In this document: piece after piece, positions 8,315 to 16,434 of the stretch
How the letters are laid out: each line of letters starts with the position of its first letter
Numbering within the stretch: the stretch's first letter is position 1
Assembly (NCBI RefSeq): GCF_004353925.1
Contig: NZ_SMOK01000024.1
Span: forward strand, 1 to 64,000
Direction: 5' to 3'
Origin: Pseudomonas sp. H9
GTDB lineage: Bacteria > Pseudomonadota > Gammaproteobacteria > Pseudomonadales > Pseudomonadaceae
DNA length: 64,000 nt
Position numbers and translations under genes: made by a program
Notes under the pieces: model-generated
Told to the model about the DNA's origin: nothing
The model's input: only the letters and a program-made list of their open reading frames with translations
The model's database searches: none

Positions 8315-9676
8315 TCAGGGCTGAGTGGTGCTGGCGACAGGGTGGGCGGCTTTTTGCACCTGCTCCCAGACCCGCAGGAAATTCCCGGCCCAGAGTTTGG
8401 CAATGTCGGCCTCGGAGTAACCGCGAGTGAGCAACTCGGCGGTGACGTTGCGGATTTCGCTGACATCCTTCCAGCCGTCGATGCCGCCGCCGTCGTTGAA
8501 ATCGGAGCTGATGCCGACATGGTCGATGCCGACCTTCTTCACCGTGTAGTCGATAGCGTCGGCAAAGTCTTTGAGTGTGGCTTTGGGCTCTTCATCGACA
8601 ATGCCATACAGGCTGCCGGCGTATTCGCCGAAGCGTGCTTCGGGCCAGATGGCGATCACTGCGTCACCTGGCATCAGGGCGTTGGCCAGGCCTTGCAGCG
8701 GTTGCAGGTCGAACTTGGCGCGCAGCGCTTCGAGCTTGTCCAGGGTCGGTTTGCTCAGCGGCTTGAGGTAGGTGCCGAAGGCCACCACCTGGATCACTCC
8801 GCCACTGTCCTTGATCAGCTGCATTTCCTTGTCGCTGAGGTTGCGCGGGATATCCACCAGCGCCCGTGGCGCCGAATGGGAGGCCACCATCGGTGTACGG
8901 CTCAGGCGTGCCACGTCTTCCAGGGCCAGGGTCGACATCTGCGAGACATCGATGATCACCCCCAGGTCGTTGAGGCGCTTGACCGCTTGTTCACCCAGCG
9001 GCGACAGGCCACCGAGGGCATCGGCGGTGTCGTTGAAAAACGGCAGCGGTCGCGAGGAATCGGCCCAGTCGTTGTTACCGGTGTAGCTGAAACCGAACAT
9101 GCGCATGCCACGCGCCGCCCACAGGTCCAACTGCGACAGGTCGTGACCCAGCGGGTAGGCATTGAGCATGCTGATGAAAATCGCGAACTTGCCTTCACCG
9201 TTGAGGCGACGGAAATCCTCCGGGGTGTAGGCGATGCCGACCTGGTTGGGGAAGTCGCGGGCCATGTTGCTGATGATTTTGTAGCGCACTTCCTGCTGGT
9301 GTCGCGCTTCGTCGACAAAACCCGGGGTTGGGCGGTGCGGGGCGTTGGGGCCGTTCCACAGCTCCGGCCAGCCAAACAGGGTTAACGCGGCGCCAGACAG
9401 TCGGCCTTTTCCGGCCTTGACCAGGTCGAACTGGCCGGGCCCGTCCTTGTCGATTTCGTTGCCGGCGCTGCCCAGATCCAGCGGCACGGTGACATGGCTG
9501 TCGAACGACAGCATGTGCTCGTGCAGGGCGTTGGCTTGCTCGACGACCTTGCTAGGGTAGCCGGTGTGTTGCTGGCTGTAGAAATAGCCGGTAGCGGCAG
9601 CACCCACGGCGACCGCCAGGGCAAGGGGCAAGCCGATGTACAAGGCTTTGCGGGAACGGGGCTTGGTCTTGGTCAT
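8315..9676 (-). CDS. pvdM: Dipeptidase-like pyoverdine maturation protein PvdM
   Basis: Membrane-anchored, periplasm-facing protein of the renal dipeptidase (M19) fold, 453 aa. It has one N-terminal transmembrane segment (LYIGLPLALAVAVGAAATGYF) followed by the M19 barrel. The fold is clear (YTGNNDWADSSRP, ASHSAPRALVDIPRNLSD, DHVGISSDFNDGG), but several metal ligands of active family members are replaced. The HxD motif reads DSHVTVP, the bridging glutamate position reads MLNAYPLG, and the DLSH histidine reads DVSQMS. Genetic work in pseudomonads places PvdM in periplasmic maturation. Start MTKTKPRS (9676) is preferred over an ATG six bases upstream because TTGAG sits six bases before it. First gene of the pvdMNO unit behind a PvdS box. 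Confidence 0.9.
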   Translation of the reverse strand: MTKTKPRSRKALYIGLPLALAVAVGAAATGYFYSQQHTGYPSKVVEQANALHEHMLSFDSHVTVPLDLGSAGNEIDKDGPGQFDLVKAGKGRLSGAALTLFGWPELWNGPNAPHRPTPGFVDEARHQQEVRYKIISNMARDFPNQVGIAYTPEDFRRLNGEGKFAIFISMLNAYPLGHDLSQLDLWAARGMRMFGFSYTGNNDWADSSRPLPFFNDTADALGGLSPLGEQAVKRLNDLGVIIDVSQMSTLALEDVARLSRTPMVASHSAPRALVDIPRNLSDKEMQLIKDSGGVIQVVAFGTYLKPLSKPTLDKLEALRAKFDLQPLQGLANALMPGDAVIAIWPEARFGEYAGSLYGIVDEEPKATLKDFADAIDYTVKKVGIDHVGISSDFNDGGGIDGWKDVSEIRNVTAELLTRGYSEADIAKLWAGNFLRVWEQVQKAAHPVASTTQP

Positions 9677-9757
9677 TGCCATCTCAACGCTGAGCTGATT
9701 GGAACGGCTTGCCCGGCGCATGGGTGTGCCAGGGGCAAAGCTCGGGTATCAGGAGGG

Positions 9758-9781
9758 ACGAGTGGCGGGGCGTTAAATTTA
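9758..9781 (-). promoter_or_regulatory. PvdS iron-starvation box for pvdMNO
   Basis: Minus-strand TAAAT (9781-9777), sixteen bases, CGT (9760-9758): an exact PvdS-type promoter about 80 bp upstream of the pvdM start. The core TAAATTTA is itself a palindrome, but the divergent strand lacks the CGT at the right spacing. Confidence 0.82.
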
Positions 9782-9860
9782 CGAGCGGGCAAGCGACTCA
9801 AGTTGTGCCGCCGCTGGCCGATACACAGGCGAATCCCCAGGTCATCAGGAAGATACAAGC

Positions 9861-10304
9861 ATGGTTGGCATCAATGCCGTTTCGCTCGGAGCCCCTTCGA
9901 ACAGCGCGACTCTCGGGACCGTCAACATTAATGCGGGCACGCAAGCTACCGCAGTGCAGGCAGAAGGCGAAGAGAGCCCGCTGCGCCTGACTATTTCTGG
10001 CGTCCCCGAGAGCAAACAAGCCCAGCAGGCCAGCGAAGCCAGCGCAAGCGATGAGCCGGCTCACATCCAGCAACTGCGCAAAATCATCGAGCAGTTGAAG
10101 AAACAACTGGCCGAACAGCAGAAACAATTGCAGGCGATCATGACCAGCAAGATGGAGGAGACCGCCAAGGCGACTGCGGTGGCGGCCGCGCAGTCAGCGG
10201 TCAGTACCACCATGGGTGCGCTCATGACGGCGACCGCTCAACTGGCCGAAGCGCTGCTTAAAAGTGGCGGTGGTGCGGGCGGTATGGTCAGCACCACCGC
10301 TTGA
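9861..10304 (+). CDS. FlxA-like coiled-coil protein
   Basis: Protein of 147 aa with no signal peptide. A low-complexity N-terminus is followed by a heptad-rich segment (about 70-95, HIQQLRKIIEQLKKQLAEQQ) and an alanine-rich C-terminus ending GGGAGGMVSTTA. The SPLRLTISGVPES block followed by the coiled coil resembles the FlxA-like family. It is divergent from pvdM, with AGGAAG about 8 bp before the ATG. Function is unknown; nothing in the sequence links it to siderophore chemistry beyond position. Confidence 0.75.
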   Translation: MVGINAVSLGAPSNSATLGTVNINAGTQATAVQAEGEESPLRLTISGVPESKQAQQASEASASDEPAHIQQLRKIIEQLKKQLAEQQKQLQAIMTSKMEETAKATAVAAAQSAVSTTMGALMTATAQLAEALLKSGGGAGGMVSTTA

Positions 10305-10308
10305 AGCT

Positions 10309-10378
10309 GTGGGAGCGGGCTTGCCCCGCGAGGCGATGTGATAGAAAGATCGCGATCGCGGGGCAAGCCCGCTCCTAC
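10309..10378. repeat. REP pair
   Basis: Two inverted copies of the REP core GAGCGGGCTTGCCCCGCGA separated by about 25 bp, in the convergent gap between the FlxA-like gene and pbpG. Such pairs can form a long hairpin in RNA. Confidence 0.9.
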
Positions 10379-10383
10379 TGTGC

Positions 10384-11307
10384 TCAGTCGGCGGAAGGGC
10401 GGTTCTGGCTGCGTTCGGATTTGTAACGCATGGCCACCGCAGGTGCTGGCTTGGTGCTGCCGGTTTCCAGCCATTGGCGCATACGGCTGGCGTCGGCGAA
10501 GTGGGTGTACTTACCGAACGCGTCGAGAATCACCATCGCCACCGGACGGTTATCCATCTTCGTCAGCAGCACCAGGCAGTGCCCGGCATCGTTGGTAAAG
10601 CCGGTTTTGGTCAGGTCAATATCCCAGTTGCTCTTCTTGACCAGGTGGTCGGTGTTGCGAAAGCCCAGGGTGTAGTTGGGTTTTTTGAACGCCACGGTTG
10701 TTTCTGGAGTGACGCTCAACTGCCTGAGCATCGGGTAGTTGCGAGCCGCCATCAGCAGCTTGCCCAGGTCGCGCGCGGTGGACACGTTACTGGTCGATAA
10801 GCCGGTAGGCTCTACATAGCGGGTTTTGCTCATCCCCAGAGCCTTGGCTTTGGCGTTCATGGCCTTGATGAAAGCGTTATAGCCGCCTGGGTAGTTGTGG
10901 GCCAGGGTCGAGGCTGCGCGGTTTTCCGACGACATCAAGGTGATCAGCAGGGTCTCCCGGCGGCTGAGCTGGCTGCCCAGACGCACCCGCGAATACACGC
11001 CCTTCATTTCCTTGTTCTGGGCGATCGTCATGGTGAGCATTTCGTCCATGTTCTGCTTGGCGTCGAGCACCACCATGCCGGTCATCAGCTTGGTCACCGA
11101 AGCGATGGGCAATACCCGGTCGGCATTGTTGGCGTAAAGCACTTTGTTGGTCTGCAGATCAATCAGCAGAGCAGCGCCGGAAGCCAGGTGCAACTTGGCA
11201 GGATCACGTTGCACCTGAGCGGGGGGTTGCGCAGCAGTGGCCGTGGGGACAGTCGCGGTACTGGTGAGCAACAGCAGCAGGCTTAGAATCGAAAGGGAGG
11301 TTTTCAC
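10384..11307 (-). CDS. pbpG: D-alanyl-D-alanine endopeptidase PbpG (PBP7 type)
   Basis: Peptidoglycan endopeptidase of the S11 family, periplasmic, 307 aa. A signal peptide (KTSLSILSLLLLLTSTATV) precedes the three serine-peptidase motifs: SxxK as SVTK (about 73), SxN as SEN (about 130), and KTG in LTKTGFTNDAGHC (about 233). The start is a GTG at 11307, with TGAG seven bases upstream and immediately before the signal peptide. Another in-frame GTG at 11319 has no ribosome site. It lies between a REP pair and a gene-poor stretch. Confidence 0.9.
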   Translation of the reverse strand: MKTSLSILSLLLLLTSTATVPTATAAQPPAQVQRDPAKLHLASGAALLIDLQTNKVLYANNADRVLPIASVTKLMTGMVVLDAKQNMDEMLTMTIAQNKEMKGVYSRVRLGSQLSRRETLLITLMSSENRAASTLAHNYPGGYNAFIKAMNAKAKALGMSKTRYVEPTGLSTSNVSTARDLGKLLMAARNYPMLRQLSVTPETTVAFKKPNYTLGFRNTDHLVKKSNWDIDLTKTGFTNDAGHCLVLLTKMDNRPVAMVILDAFGKYTHFADASRMRQWLETGSTKPAPAVAMRYKSERSQNRPSAD

Positions 11308-11413
11308 GTCGAGGCTCACTAAAAGTTGGTATGTCGTTGGCTGTGCAAGGGTTTTCCCCCAAAAAACGCTCGCATTCTGGAGTATGGCCTAGAGTCTGTC
11401 GATTAGCCTGTGA

Positions 11414-11623
11414 TCATTGAGGCAAAGATGAAGGAAATTTAATGCTGTACCGATTCTGTAGCCATTTGGACGGCTGACAGATGCCTCGAGTTTCGAGTGA
11501 AACCGCTTGCGAACGCTTTATTGAAGTGATCCCCGGGGGGGCGATGAACTCGACGCCTGCGGGTAGCCCCATTCCTCGGCCGAGATAGCCTATTCTTGCG
11601 CCGAGGGTGGTCGTGTCCATCAT
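11414..11623 (-). CDS. Possible small hypothetical protein
   Basis: A 69-codon frame (MMDTTTLGARIGYLGRG...) in the 424-bp gap upstream of pbpG. The support is a good ribosome site, TTGAGGCAAC, just before the two start codons. I recognise no family, and there is no signal peptide or membrane segment. The rest of the gap (11308-11413 and 11624-11731) shows nothing I can assign. Confidence 0.3.
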   Translation of the reverse strand: MMDTTTLGARIGYLGRGMGLPAGVEFIAPPGITSIKRSQAVSLETRGICQPSKWLQNRYSIKFPSSLPQ

Positions 11624-11731
11624 GTTGCCTCAAGGGGCGATGGATAGGATGCTGGTTGTATCCAGCTTCGCCAGAAAGGGCACTAAAACCAGAGTGGATC
11701 GGTGGTGGTTGTGCCCCTCTGTCTGGCTTTG

Positions 11732-12202
11732 TCAGCTTTGCACTTGTGTAGGCTGAGTGCCCGTGAGAATTTCTTGCTTGCGTTTGACTTCAGGCAAGTC
11801 ATTGATGCAATAGTTTACGTAATAAACGTGGAATATAAATGTGTAAAACGCATTCATGCGAAGATCAACTTTATGCACGTTGAGGGCGTAATCTTGAAGT
11901 GATGATCTTGCTTTGAAAGCCCAGACGATATAGAGCACTGCACTGGCGAGTGTCAGAATTCCAGAAATAATATCAAAGGCTTCCTCGCCGGTACTGGCGA
12001 ACGCGCTACCCAGACCAACACAAACAGCGAGCCAGATAACATACGTGTCGTCTACAATTGGCTTTTTAGTAATGGACGCGATCGTTGGTGAATTTTTGTA
12101 CATCCATAGTATTGAGTAGATTCCGCCGGTGGCGATTGACAAGAGCACAAGATTTAAGGTTTTTGTGTTTACAGTGTCTTTTAGCTCGGTGATTGATGAC
12201 AT
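11732..12202 (-). CDS. DUF4234-type small membrane protein
   Basis: 156-aa protein with four hydrophobic segments: LNLVLLSIATGGIYSILWMY (near 16-36), YVIWLAVCVGLGSAF, IISGILTLASAVLYIVW and the region around FYTFIFHVYYVNYCIN. The opening pattern (N-L..L..IT.GIY.I.W.Y) is typical of DUF4234 proteins, whose function is unknown. AAGGAAGCTTC precedes the ATG. Base composition is visibly lower in GC than the flanks, including runs such as aataaacgtggaatataaatg, which suggests acquisition. It ends in a glutamine/threonine-rich tail. Confidence 0.75.
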   Translation of the reverse strand: MSSITELKDTVNTKTLNLVLLSIATGGIYSILWMYKNSPTIASITKKPIVDDTYVIWLAVCVGLGSAFASTGEEAFDIISGILTLASAVLYIVWAFKARSSLQDYALNVHKVDLRMNAFYTFIFHVYYVNYCINDLPEVKRKQEILTGTQPTQVQS

Positions 12203-12461
12203 GAAGCTTCCTTACTGTTGTGGTTGGTTAATAGTTTGAATCTGGCAATTTTATTAAGTGCCGATGTATTTATTAACTATGCGACATTCAATGTCGTGTT
12301 ATAGCGCGGCGGGATCACGATAGGGCTAAAACAGAATCGAGAAATAGGCGGTTAGATCCTTTACTAGCCGTTTCTAACTGTACGATACCGTTTTGCCATT
12401 ATGGTGTCCACCGGTTGAAATCGTTGATTCCACCAGCTCCTCGATGCCGGGCAAGGGGTTG

Positions 12462-12800
12462 TCACTCCAATCGGGTTTTGGGGATGTCTCCGTACTTGTT
12501 TTGCAAATAGACCGTGTAGGGCAGTATTGCAGTGTCCACGACGGCGGACAGTGCCATGTCGAGTGCTACCAAAGGGGCAGTAGGGTGCCCATCAAAGCCC
12601 ACCCAATCTCGTGGCTCGGCGTTCAAGGCGCAAAAGTCCAGTGCGGCACCGCTATAGATGCGTGGCAGTGAGTCGCAATGGGAATGCCAGCGGGCAAGTT
12701 TATTGCTAGTAACGGAATCATCCCGGAAGACGGTGTTGAGTGTGCCGCAACCCGTGAGCGAGATCAGCGCCGCAAACAGCAGGGTCGATTTTAAAGTCAT
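12462..12800 (-). CDS. YceK/YidQ-like lipoprotein
   Basis: Lipoprotein of 112 aa: the N-terminus LLFAALISLTGCGTL has a lipobox (LTGC, Cys18). The body carries the conserved features of the YceK/YidQ family: WHSHCDSLPRIYSGAALDFC, then PLVALDMALSAVVDTAILPYTVY. The function of the family is unknown. AAGGAG lies ten bases upstream of the start. It is on the minus strand upstream of the DUF4234 gene, but about 260 bp of AT-richer sequence (12203-12461) with no recognisable gene separates them. Confidence 0.8.
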   Translation of the reverse strand: MTLKSTLLFAALISLTGCGTLNTVFRDDSVTSNKLARWHSHCDSLPRIYSGAALDFCALNAEPRDWVGFDGHPTAPLVALDMALSAVVDTAILPYTVYLQNKYGDIPKTRLE

Positions 12801-12942
12801 GCGATGGGCTCCTTGCCAGTTATCAACGCTACCGTTGGTGTGATTTTCGAACTTGCTTATTAAGCCTCAGATGCAGCTGCCTGAACACCTGCTCGAAATT
12901 TCCCCGGCTTTGGCTTTGGCTTGTAGCTTGTAGCTACCGAAT

Positions 12943-12967
12943 AAAAAGCCCCGCCAAGAGGCGGGGC
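12943..12967 (-). terminator. Rho-independent terminator
   Basis: GCCCCGCC-AAGA-GGCGGGGC stem (12948-12967) followed on the minus strand by TTTTT. It serves the small gene at 13011-13193. Confidence 0.85.
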
Positions 12968-13010
12968 AAGGGGCTGTGCGGAGCAACGCACGATAAATCT
13001 GGTGGGCCTT

Positions 13011-13193
13011 TTACGCGTGAAGGCTGTGGCCTTGCAGTTGGCAGGCCAGGGACTGCGCGGCGCTCAGCGAGGTCAAAGGCCCGGAAATGGTTTCGCCATC
13101 GCGAGTCAGGTACCACACCACCAGCAGGCCCAGTTCTCTGAAGGGGGCAGGGACGGCGCTGCCGATGACGGACATGATGTTGATAGGGGGCAT
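13011..13193 (-). CDS. Small conserved-looking hypothetical protein
   Basis: 60-aa protein (MPPINIMSVIGSAVPAPF...) containing a WYLTRDGETISGPLTSL segment, reminiscent of GYF/DUF-type small domains that display Y-x-R-x-G-x-x-x-G-P. It has a strong ribosome site (GCAGGAGAGTCCC-ATG) and its own terminator at 12943-12967, which argue that it is a real transcription unit. No signal peptide. Function unknown. Confidence 0.6.
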   Translation of the reverse strand: MPPINIMSVIGSAVPAPFRELGLLVVWYLTRDGETISGPLTSLSAAQSLACQLQGHSLHA

Positions 13194-13327
13194 GGGACTC
13201 TCCTGCAGTTCATGGGCCTACCTTACGTCGTGCCGTCGGCGGATAGAAATCGACCGGGATGATAGTGCTCATCACCGTAATCGAGCTGACGGTGCATAAT
13301 GCCCCATCGATCGCAAAGGAGAGTCCA

Positions 13328-14146
13328 GTGGCCCACGTTCCCAGCAAAGACACCGTCCTGTGTATTTCTCTGGCCGGTCGTCCCGGCACCTTTGGTGTGC
13401 GCTTTCATAACCACTTGTATCAACAGCTGGGCCTGGATTTTTACTACAAGGCCATGACCACTCAGGATTTGCCAGCCGCGGTGGGTGGTATACGCGCTCT
13501 GGGTATTCGCGGCTGCGGGGTGTCGATGCCCTACAAAGAAGCCTGTATGGCCCTGGTGGACGAGATTGATCCGTCGGCGGCTGCCATTGAGTCGATCAAT
13601 ACCCTGGTCAATGACAGCGGTCGGCTCAAGGCCTACAACACGGACTATCTGGCCGTACGCCAGTTGTTGGAGCAGCATCAACTGCCCCCAGACACGGCCT
13701 TTGCCCTGCGTGGTAGTGGTGGTATGGCCAAGGCGGTGGCCAGCGCCTTGCGGGATGCCGGGTTCAACCAGGGCATTATTGTGGCCCGCAATGAACAGGC
13801 CGGGCGGCAGTTGGCCGACAGTTGTGATTATCGCTGGCAGGCCGAGCTTGGCGATGTGTGCCCGCCGATGTTGATCAACGTGACGCCGATTGGCATGGCC
13901 GGTGGTGTCGAGGCGGAGCAGTTGGCATTCAGCCGCGAGGCGATTGCGGCGGCGCAGGTGGTGTTCGATGTGGTGGCGATGCCGGCGCGTACGCCGCTGA
14001 TCATCGAGGCTGAGCGGCAAGGCAAGGCGGTGATCACCGGCTTGGAGGTGATTGCCTTGCAGGCCTTGGAGCAGTTTGTGTTGTACACCGGTGTAAGGCC
14101 GAGCGTGGAGCAGGTGGCGCTGGCGGTGGAGTACGCCCGAACCTAA
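13328..14146 (+). CDS. Shikimate 5-dehydrogenase-like protein
   Basis: Member of the AroE/YdiB superfamily, 272 aa, which reduces 3-dehydroshikimate or related substrates with NAD(P)H. The substrate domain has SLAGRPGTFGVRFHNHLYQQLG and GCGVSMPYKEACMALVD (the catalytic lysine). It continues with INTLVNDSGRLKAYNTD (Asn and Asp substrate contacts) and the nucleotide-binding RGSGGMAKAVASAL. The start is the GTG at 13328, with AGGAGAG six bases upstream; an ATG at 13259 would lack a site. Its divergence from canonical AroE (VSMPYK versus VTxPFK) suggests a paralogue rather than the housekeeping enzyme. Confidence 0.85.
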   Translation: MAHVPSKDTVLCISLAGRPGTFGVRFHNHLYQQLGLDFYYKAMTTQDLPAAVGGIRALGIRGCGVSMPYKEACMALVDEIDPSAAAIESINTLVNDSGRLKAYNTDYLAVRQLLEQHQLPPDTAFALRGSGGMAKAVASALRDAGFNQGIIVARNEQAGRQLADSCDYRWQAELGDVCPPMLINVTPIGMAGGVEAEQLAFSREAIAAAQVVFDVVAMPARTPLIIEAERQGKAVITGLEVIALQALEQFVLYTGVRPSVEQVALAVEYART

Positions 14147-14175
14147 ACCTGCACCGGTAGGCACTGACTGACTCT

Positions 14176-14245
14176 GTGGGAGCGGGCTTGCCCCGCGATG
14201 CGATGTAGCTGACAGGCCTCAATCGCGGGGCAAGCCCGCTCCCAC
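14176..14245. repeat. REP pair
   Basis: Inverted pair of REP cores separated by GATGCGATGTAGCTGACAGG in the convergent gap between the shikimate dehydrogenase-like gene and yceH. Confidence 0.9.
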
Positions 14246-14266
14246 AGGTGTTTCCAGTGAGGGGCT

Positions 14267-14911
14267 TTACTCCAGGGCGGCCAAGCGCTCTTCCAGGGCG
14301 GCAATGCGAGCTTCCAGGGCTTCAATGCGTTCGAGTGAAACTGCACCACCTGCACTGCGCTCCGGCCCTTGCTGGCGCGCCGCCAGGATCGCCTCGATCT
14401 CTGCCGGGTCTCCCAGGGCATGGGTATAGCGGTCTTCTCGCTGTCCGGCTTGACGCGGTAGGTGCAAGGCAAAGCCACGGGCAATCAAGCGTTCCAGCTG
14501 ATGCAGCACTTGTTCGGTGTCTTCGAATTCATGCATGCGGCTGCTGCGGGTCAGCAGTTCGTTGATGGTTTGCGGACCGCGCAGGAACATCAGGCCCAAC
14601 AGGGTCACTTGTGCAGGTACCAGCTCCAGCGCTTTGTCCACGCGCTGTTCCCAGCGGTCGGCACGGCTGCCCATCTGCAGGCGGGTCAGGCCTTGGCCTT
14701 CAAGAGCGCGCAGGGCCTGGCCGACCTGGCCCTGGCTGAGGTTCATCACCGGCTCACGGCTGGTTTTCTGGTTGCAGGCCAGCACCAGGGCGTTCAACGT
14801 CAGTGGGTAGGTTTCCGGGCTGGTGGCCTGTTTTTCGATCAGCGAGCCAAGCACGCGGATTTCGGTGCTGTTGAAGCGGGCTTCGGAGGAGGATTCGATA
14901 TCGTCGGACAT
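14267..14911 (-). CDS. yceH: YceH family protein (DUF480)
   Basis: 214-aa cytoplasmic protein of the YceH/UPF0502 family: a tandem winged-helix region (RVLGSLIEKQATSPETYPLTLNALVLACNQKTSREPVM, then QVTLLGLMFLRGPQTINELLTRS) followed by a C-terminal coiled coil (SLERIEALEARIAALEERLAALE). The role is not established. MSDDIESS is chosen over an upstream in-frame start at 14929 since it matches the usual family N-terminus. It lies downstream of sstT on the same strand, separated from it by the sstT terminator. Confidence 0.88.
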   Translation of the reverse strand: MSDDIESSSEARFNSTEIRVLGSLIEKQATSPETYPLTLNALVLACNQKTSREPVMNLSQGQVGQALRALEGQGLTRLQMGSRADRWEQRVDKALELVPAQVTLLGLMFLRGPQTINELLTRSSRMHEFEDTEQVLHQLERLIARGFALHLPRQAGQREDRYTHALGDPAEIEAILAARQQGPERSAGGAVSLERIEALEARIAALEERLAALE

Positions 14912-14962
14912 GGCCCTGTCTCTATGCAAAGAAAGGCCTCTAGCCTAGGTGCGCGACAGGGT

Positions 14963-14998
14963 AAAACACAAGCAGCCGGTGCAGGACGCACCGGCTGC
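14963..14998 (-). terminator. Rho-independent terminator of sstT
   Basis: GCAGCCGGTGC-GTCCT-GCACCGGCTGC, an 11-bp perfect stem (14972-14998), then TTGTGTTTT on the minus strand. Confidence 0.85.
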
Positions 14999-15007
14999 GG
15001 GTCAGCC

Positions 15008-16219
15008 TCAGGCGGCTTTGCGCTCTTCGCCCATGCACGCGGCGGCGGTGAACAGCACGTCGGTGGAGGAGTTCAGCGCGGTTTCCGCCGAGTCCTGCAG
15101 CACGCCAATGATGAAACCTACTGCAACAACTTGCATGGCGATTTCGCTAGGGATACCGAACAGGCTGCACGCCAGTGGGATCAACAGCAGCGAACCGCCG
15201 GCCACGCCCGAGGCACCACAGGCACAGACCGCGGCAACCACACTGAGCAGGATTGCTGTTGGAATGTCGACAGCAATGCCGAGGGTGTGTACCGCCGCCA
15301 GGGTCAGTACAGTGATGGTGATGGCCGCACCGGCCATGTTGATGGTAGCGCCCAGTGGGATCGACACCGAGTAGGTGTCTTCATGCAGGCCCAAACGCTC
15401 GCTCAACGCCAGGTTGACAGGGATGTTGGCCGCCGAGCTGCGAGTAAAGAATGCGGTAATGCCACTCTCGCGCAGGCACAGGAACACCAGCGGATACGGG
15501 TTGCGGCGGATTTTCCAGAACACGATCAGCGGGTTGACCACCAGGGCGACGAACAGCATGCAACCGATCAGCACGGCCAGCAGGTGCAGGTAACCAAGCA
15601 GAGCGTCCAGGCCCGACTGGGCGAGGGTCGAGGCCACCAGGCCGAAAATACCCAGCGGGGCGAAGCGAATCACCACCCGCACGATCAGCGTCACGCCATT
15701 GGACAGGTCTTCGACCACGGTGCGCGTGGTTTGTCCGGCATTGCGAATGGCCACGCCGAGGCCGATGGCCCAGGCCAGGATGCCAATGAAGTTGGCGTTC
15801 ATCAGCGCGCTGACCGGATTGTCGACCACGCTGAGCAGCAGGCTCTGCAAGACTTCGGTAATGCCGCCCGGAGCACTGAGGGCCACGTCTGACGTGCTCA
15901 AGGCCAGGTTCGATGGGAACAGCATGCTGGCAATTACAGCAACCACAGCCGCCGCAAACGTACCCAGTAGGTACAGCACCAGAATCGGGCGAATGTGGGT
16001 TTCGGTGCCGTGTTTATGGTTGGCAATCGAGGCCATGACCAAAATGAAGACCAGGATCGGCGCCACTGCCTTCAGGGCAGAGACGAACACCTTACCGACG
16101 AAGCCCAGGCTCAAGGCGACCTCAGGGGCGATCAGGGCCAGGGCGATACCGGCCACCAGGCCGATCATGATCTGTAGTACCAGGCTGGTACGGTTCAATA
16201 GCTTTAGAACAGGTGTCAT
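15008..16219 (-). CDS. sstT: Serine/threonine:Na+ symporter SstT
   Basis: Sodium-coupled L-serine/L-threonine transporter of the dicarboxylate/amino acid:cation symporter family, 403 aa with about eight membrane spans plus re-entrant hairpins. Diagnostic stretches include the serine-rich hairpin FFTRSSAANIPVNL, the NMAGAAITITVLTLAA segment (Na+/substrate site), and CGASGVAGGSLLLIPLACSLFGI. It ends in a short charged tail. GAGAAA lies just upstream of the ATG. Single-gene unit with its own terminator. Confidence 0.94.
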   Translation of the reverse strand: MTPVLKLLNRTSLVLQIMIGLVAGIALALIAPEVALSLGFVGKVFVSALKAVAPILVFILVMASIANHKHGTETHIRPILVLYLLGTFAAAVVAVIASMLFPSNLALSTSDVALSAPGGITEVLQSLLLSVVDNPVSALMNANFIGILAWAIGLGVAIRNAGQTTRTVVEDLSNGVTLIVRVVIRFAPLGIFGLVASTLAQSGLDALLGYLHLLAVLIGCMLFVALVVNPLIVFWKIRRNPYPLVFLCLRESGITAFFTRSSAANIPVNLALSERLGLHEDTYSVSIPLGATINMAGAAITITVLTLAAVHTLGIAVDIPTAILLSVVAAVCACGASGVAGGSLLLIPLACSLFGIPSEIAMQVVAVGFIIGVLQDSAETALNSSTDVLFTAAACMGEERKAA

Positions 16220-16434
16220 GTCGGGTGTTTCTCAGTCTTGTAGAGGGCTATCAGCCCGTTGCCACGCCGCAAAACAAAGGGAGGCGGGTGCTCAGGGGCA
16301 TGAAAGGGGCGCGACTTTAGCACAGCGAGTCCCACTTGGTGCTTGCCCTGTGTCAGACGGTAGGGCAGGCGTGTAGTATGCGCGCCCCTTGTAAACGGCT
16401 CTGTGCCGACGACGTGTAGCGAGCTGGAGTGTAG

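Noticed and set aside
9772..9796. A second, plus-strand PvdS box for the FlxA-like gene (TAAAT in the palindrome TAAATTTA)
   Set aside because: Sixteen bases after TAAAT on the plus strand the sequence is GAC, not CGT.
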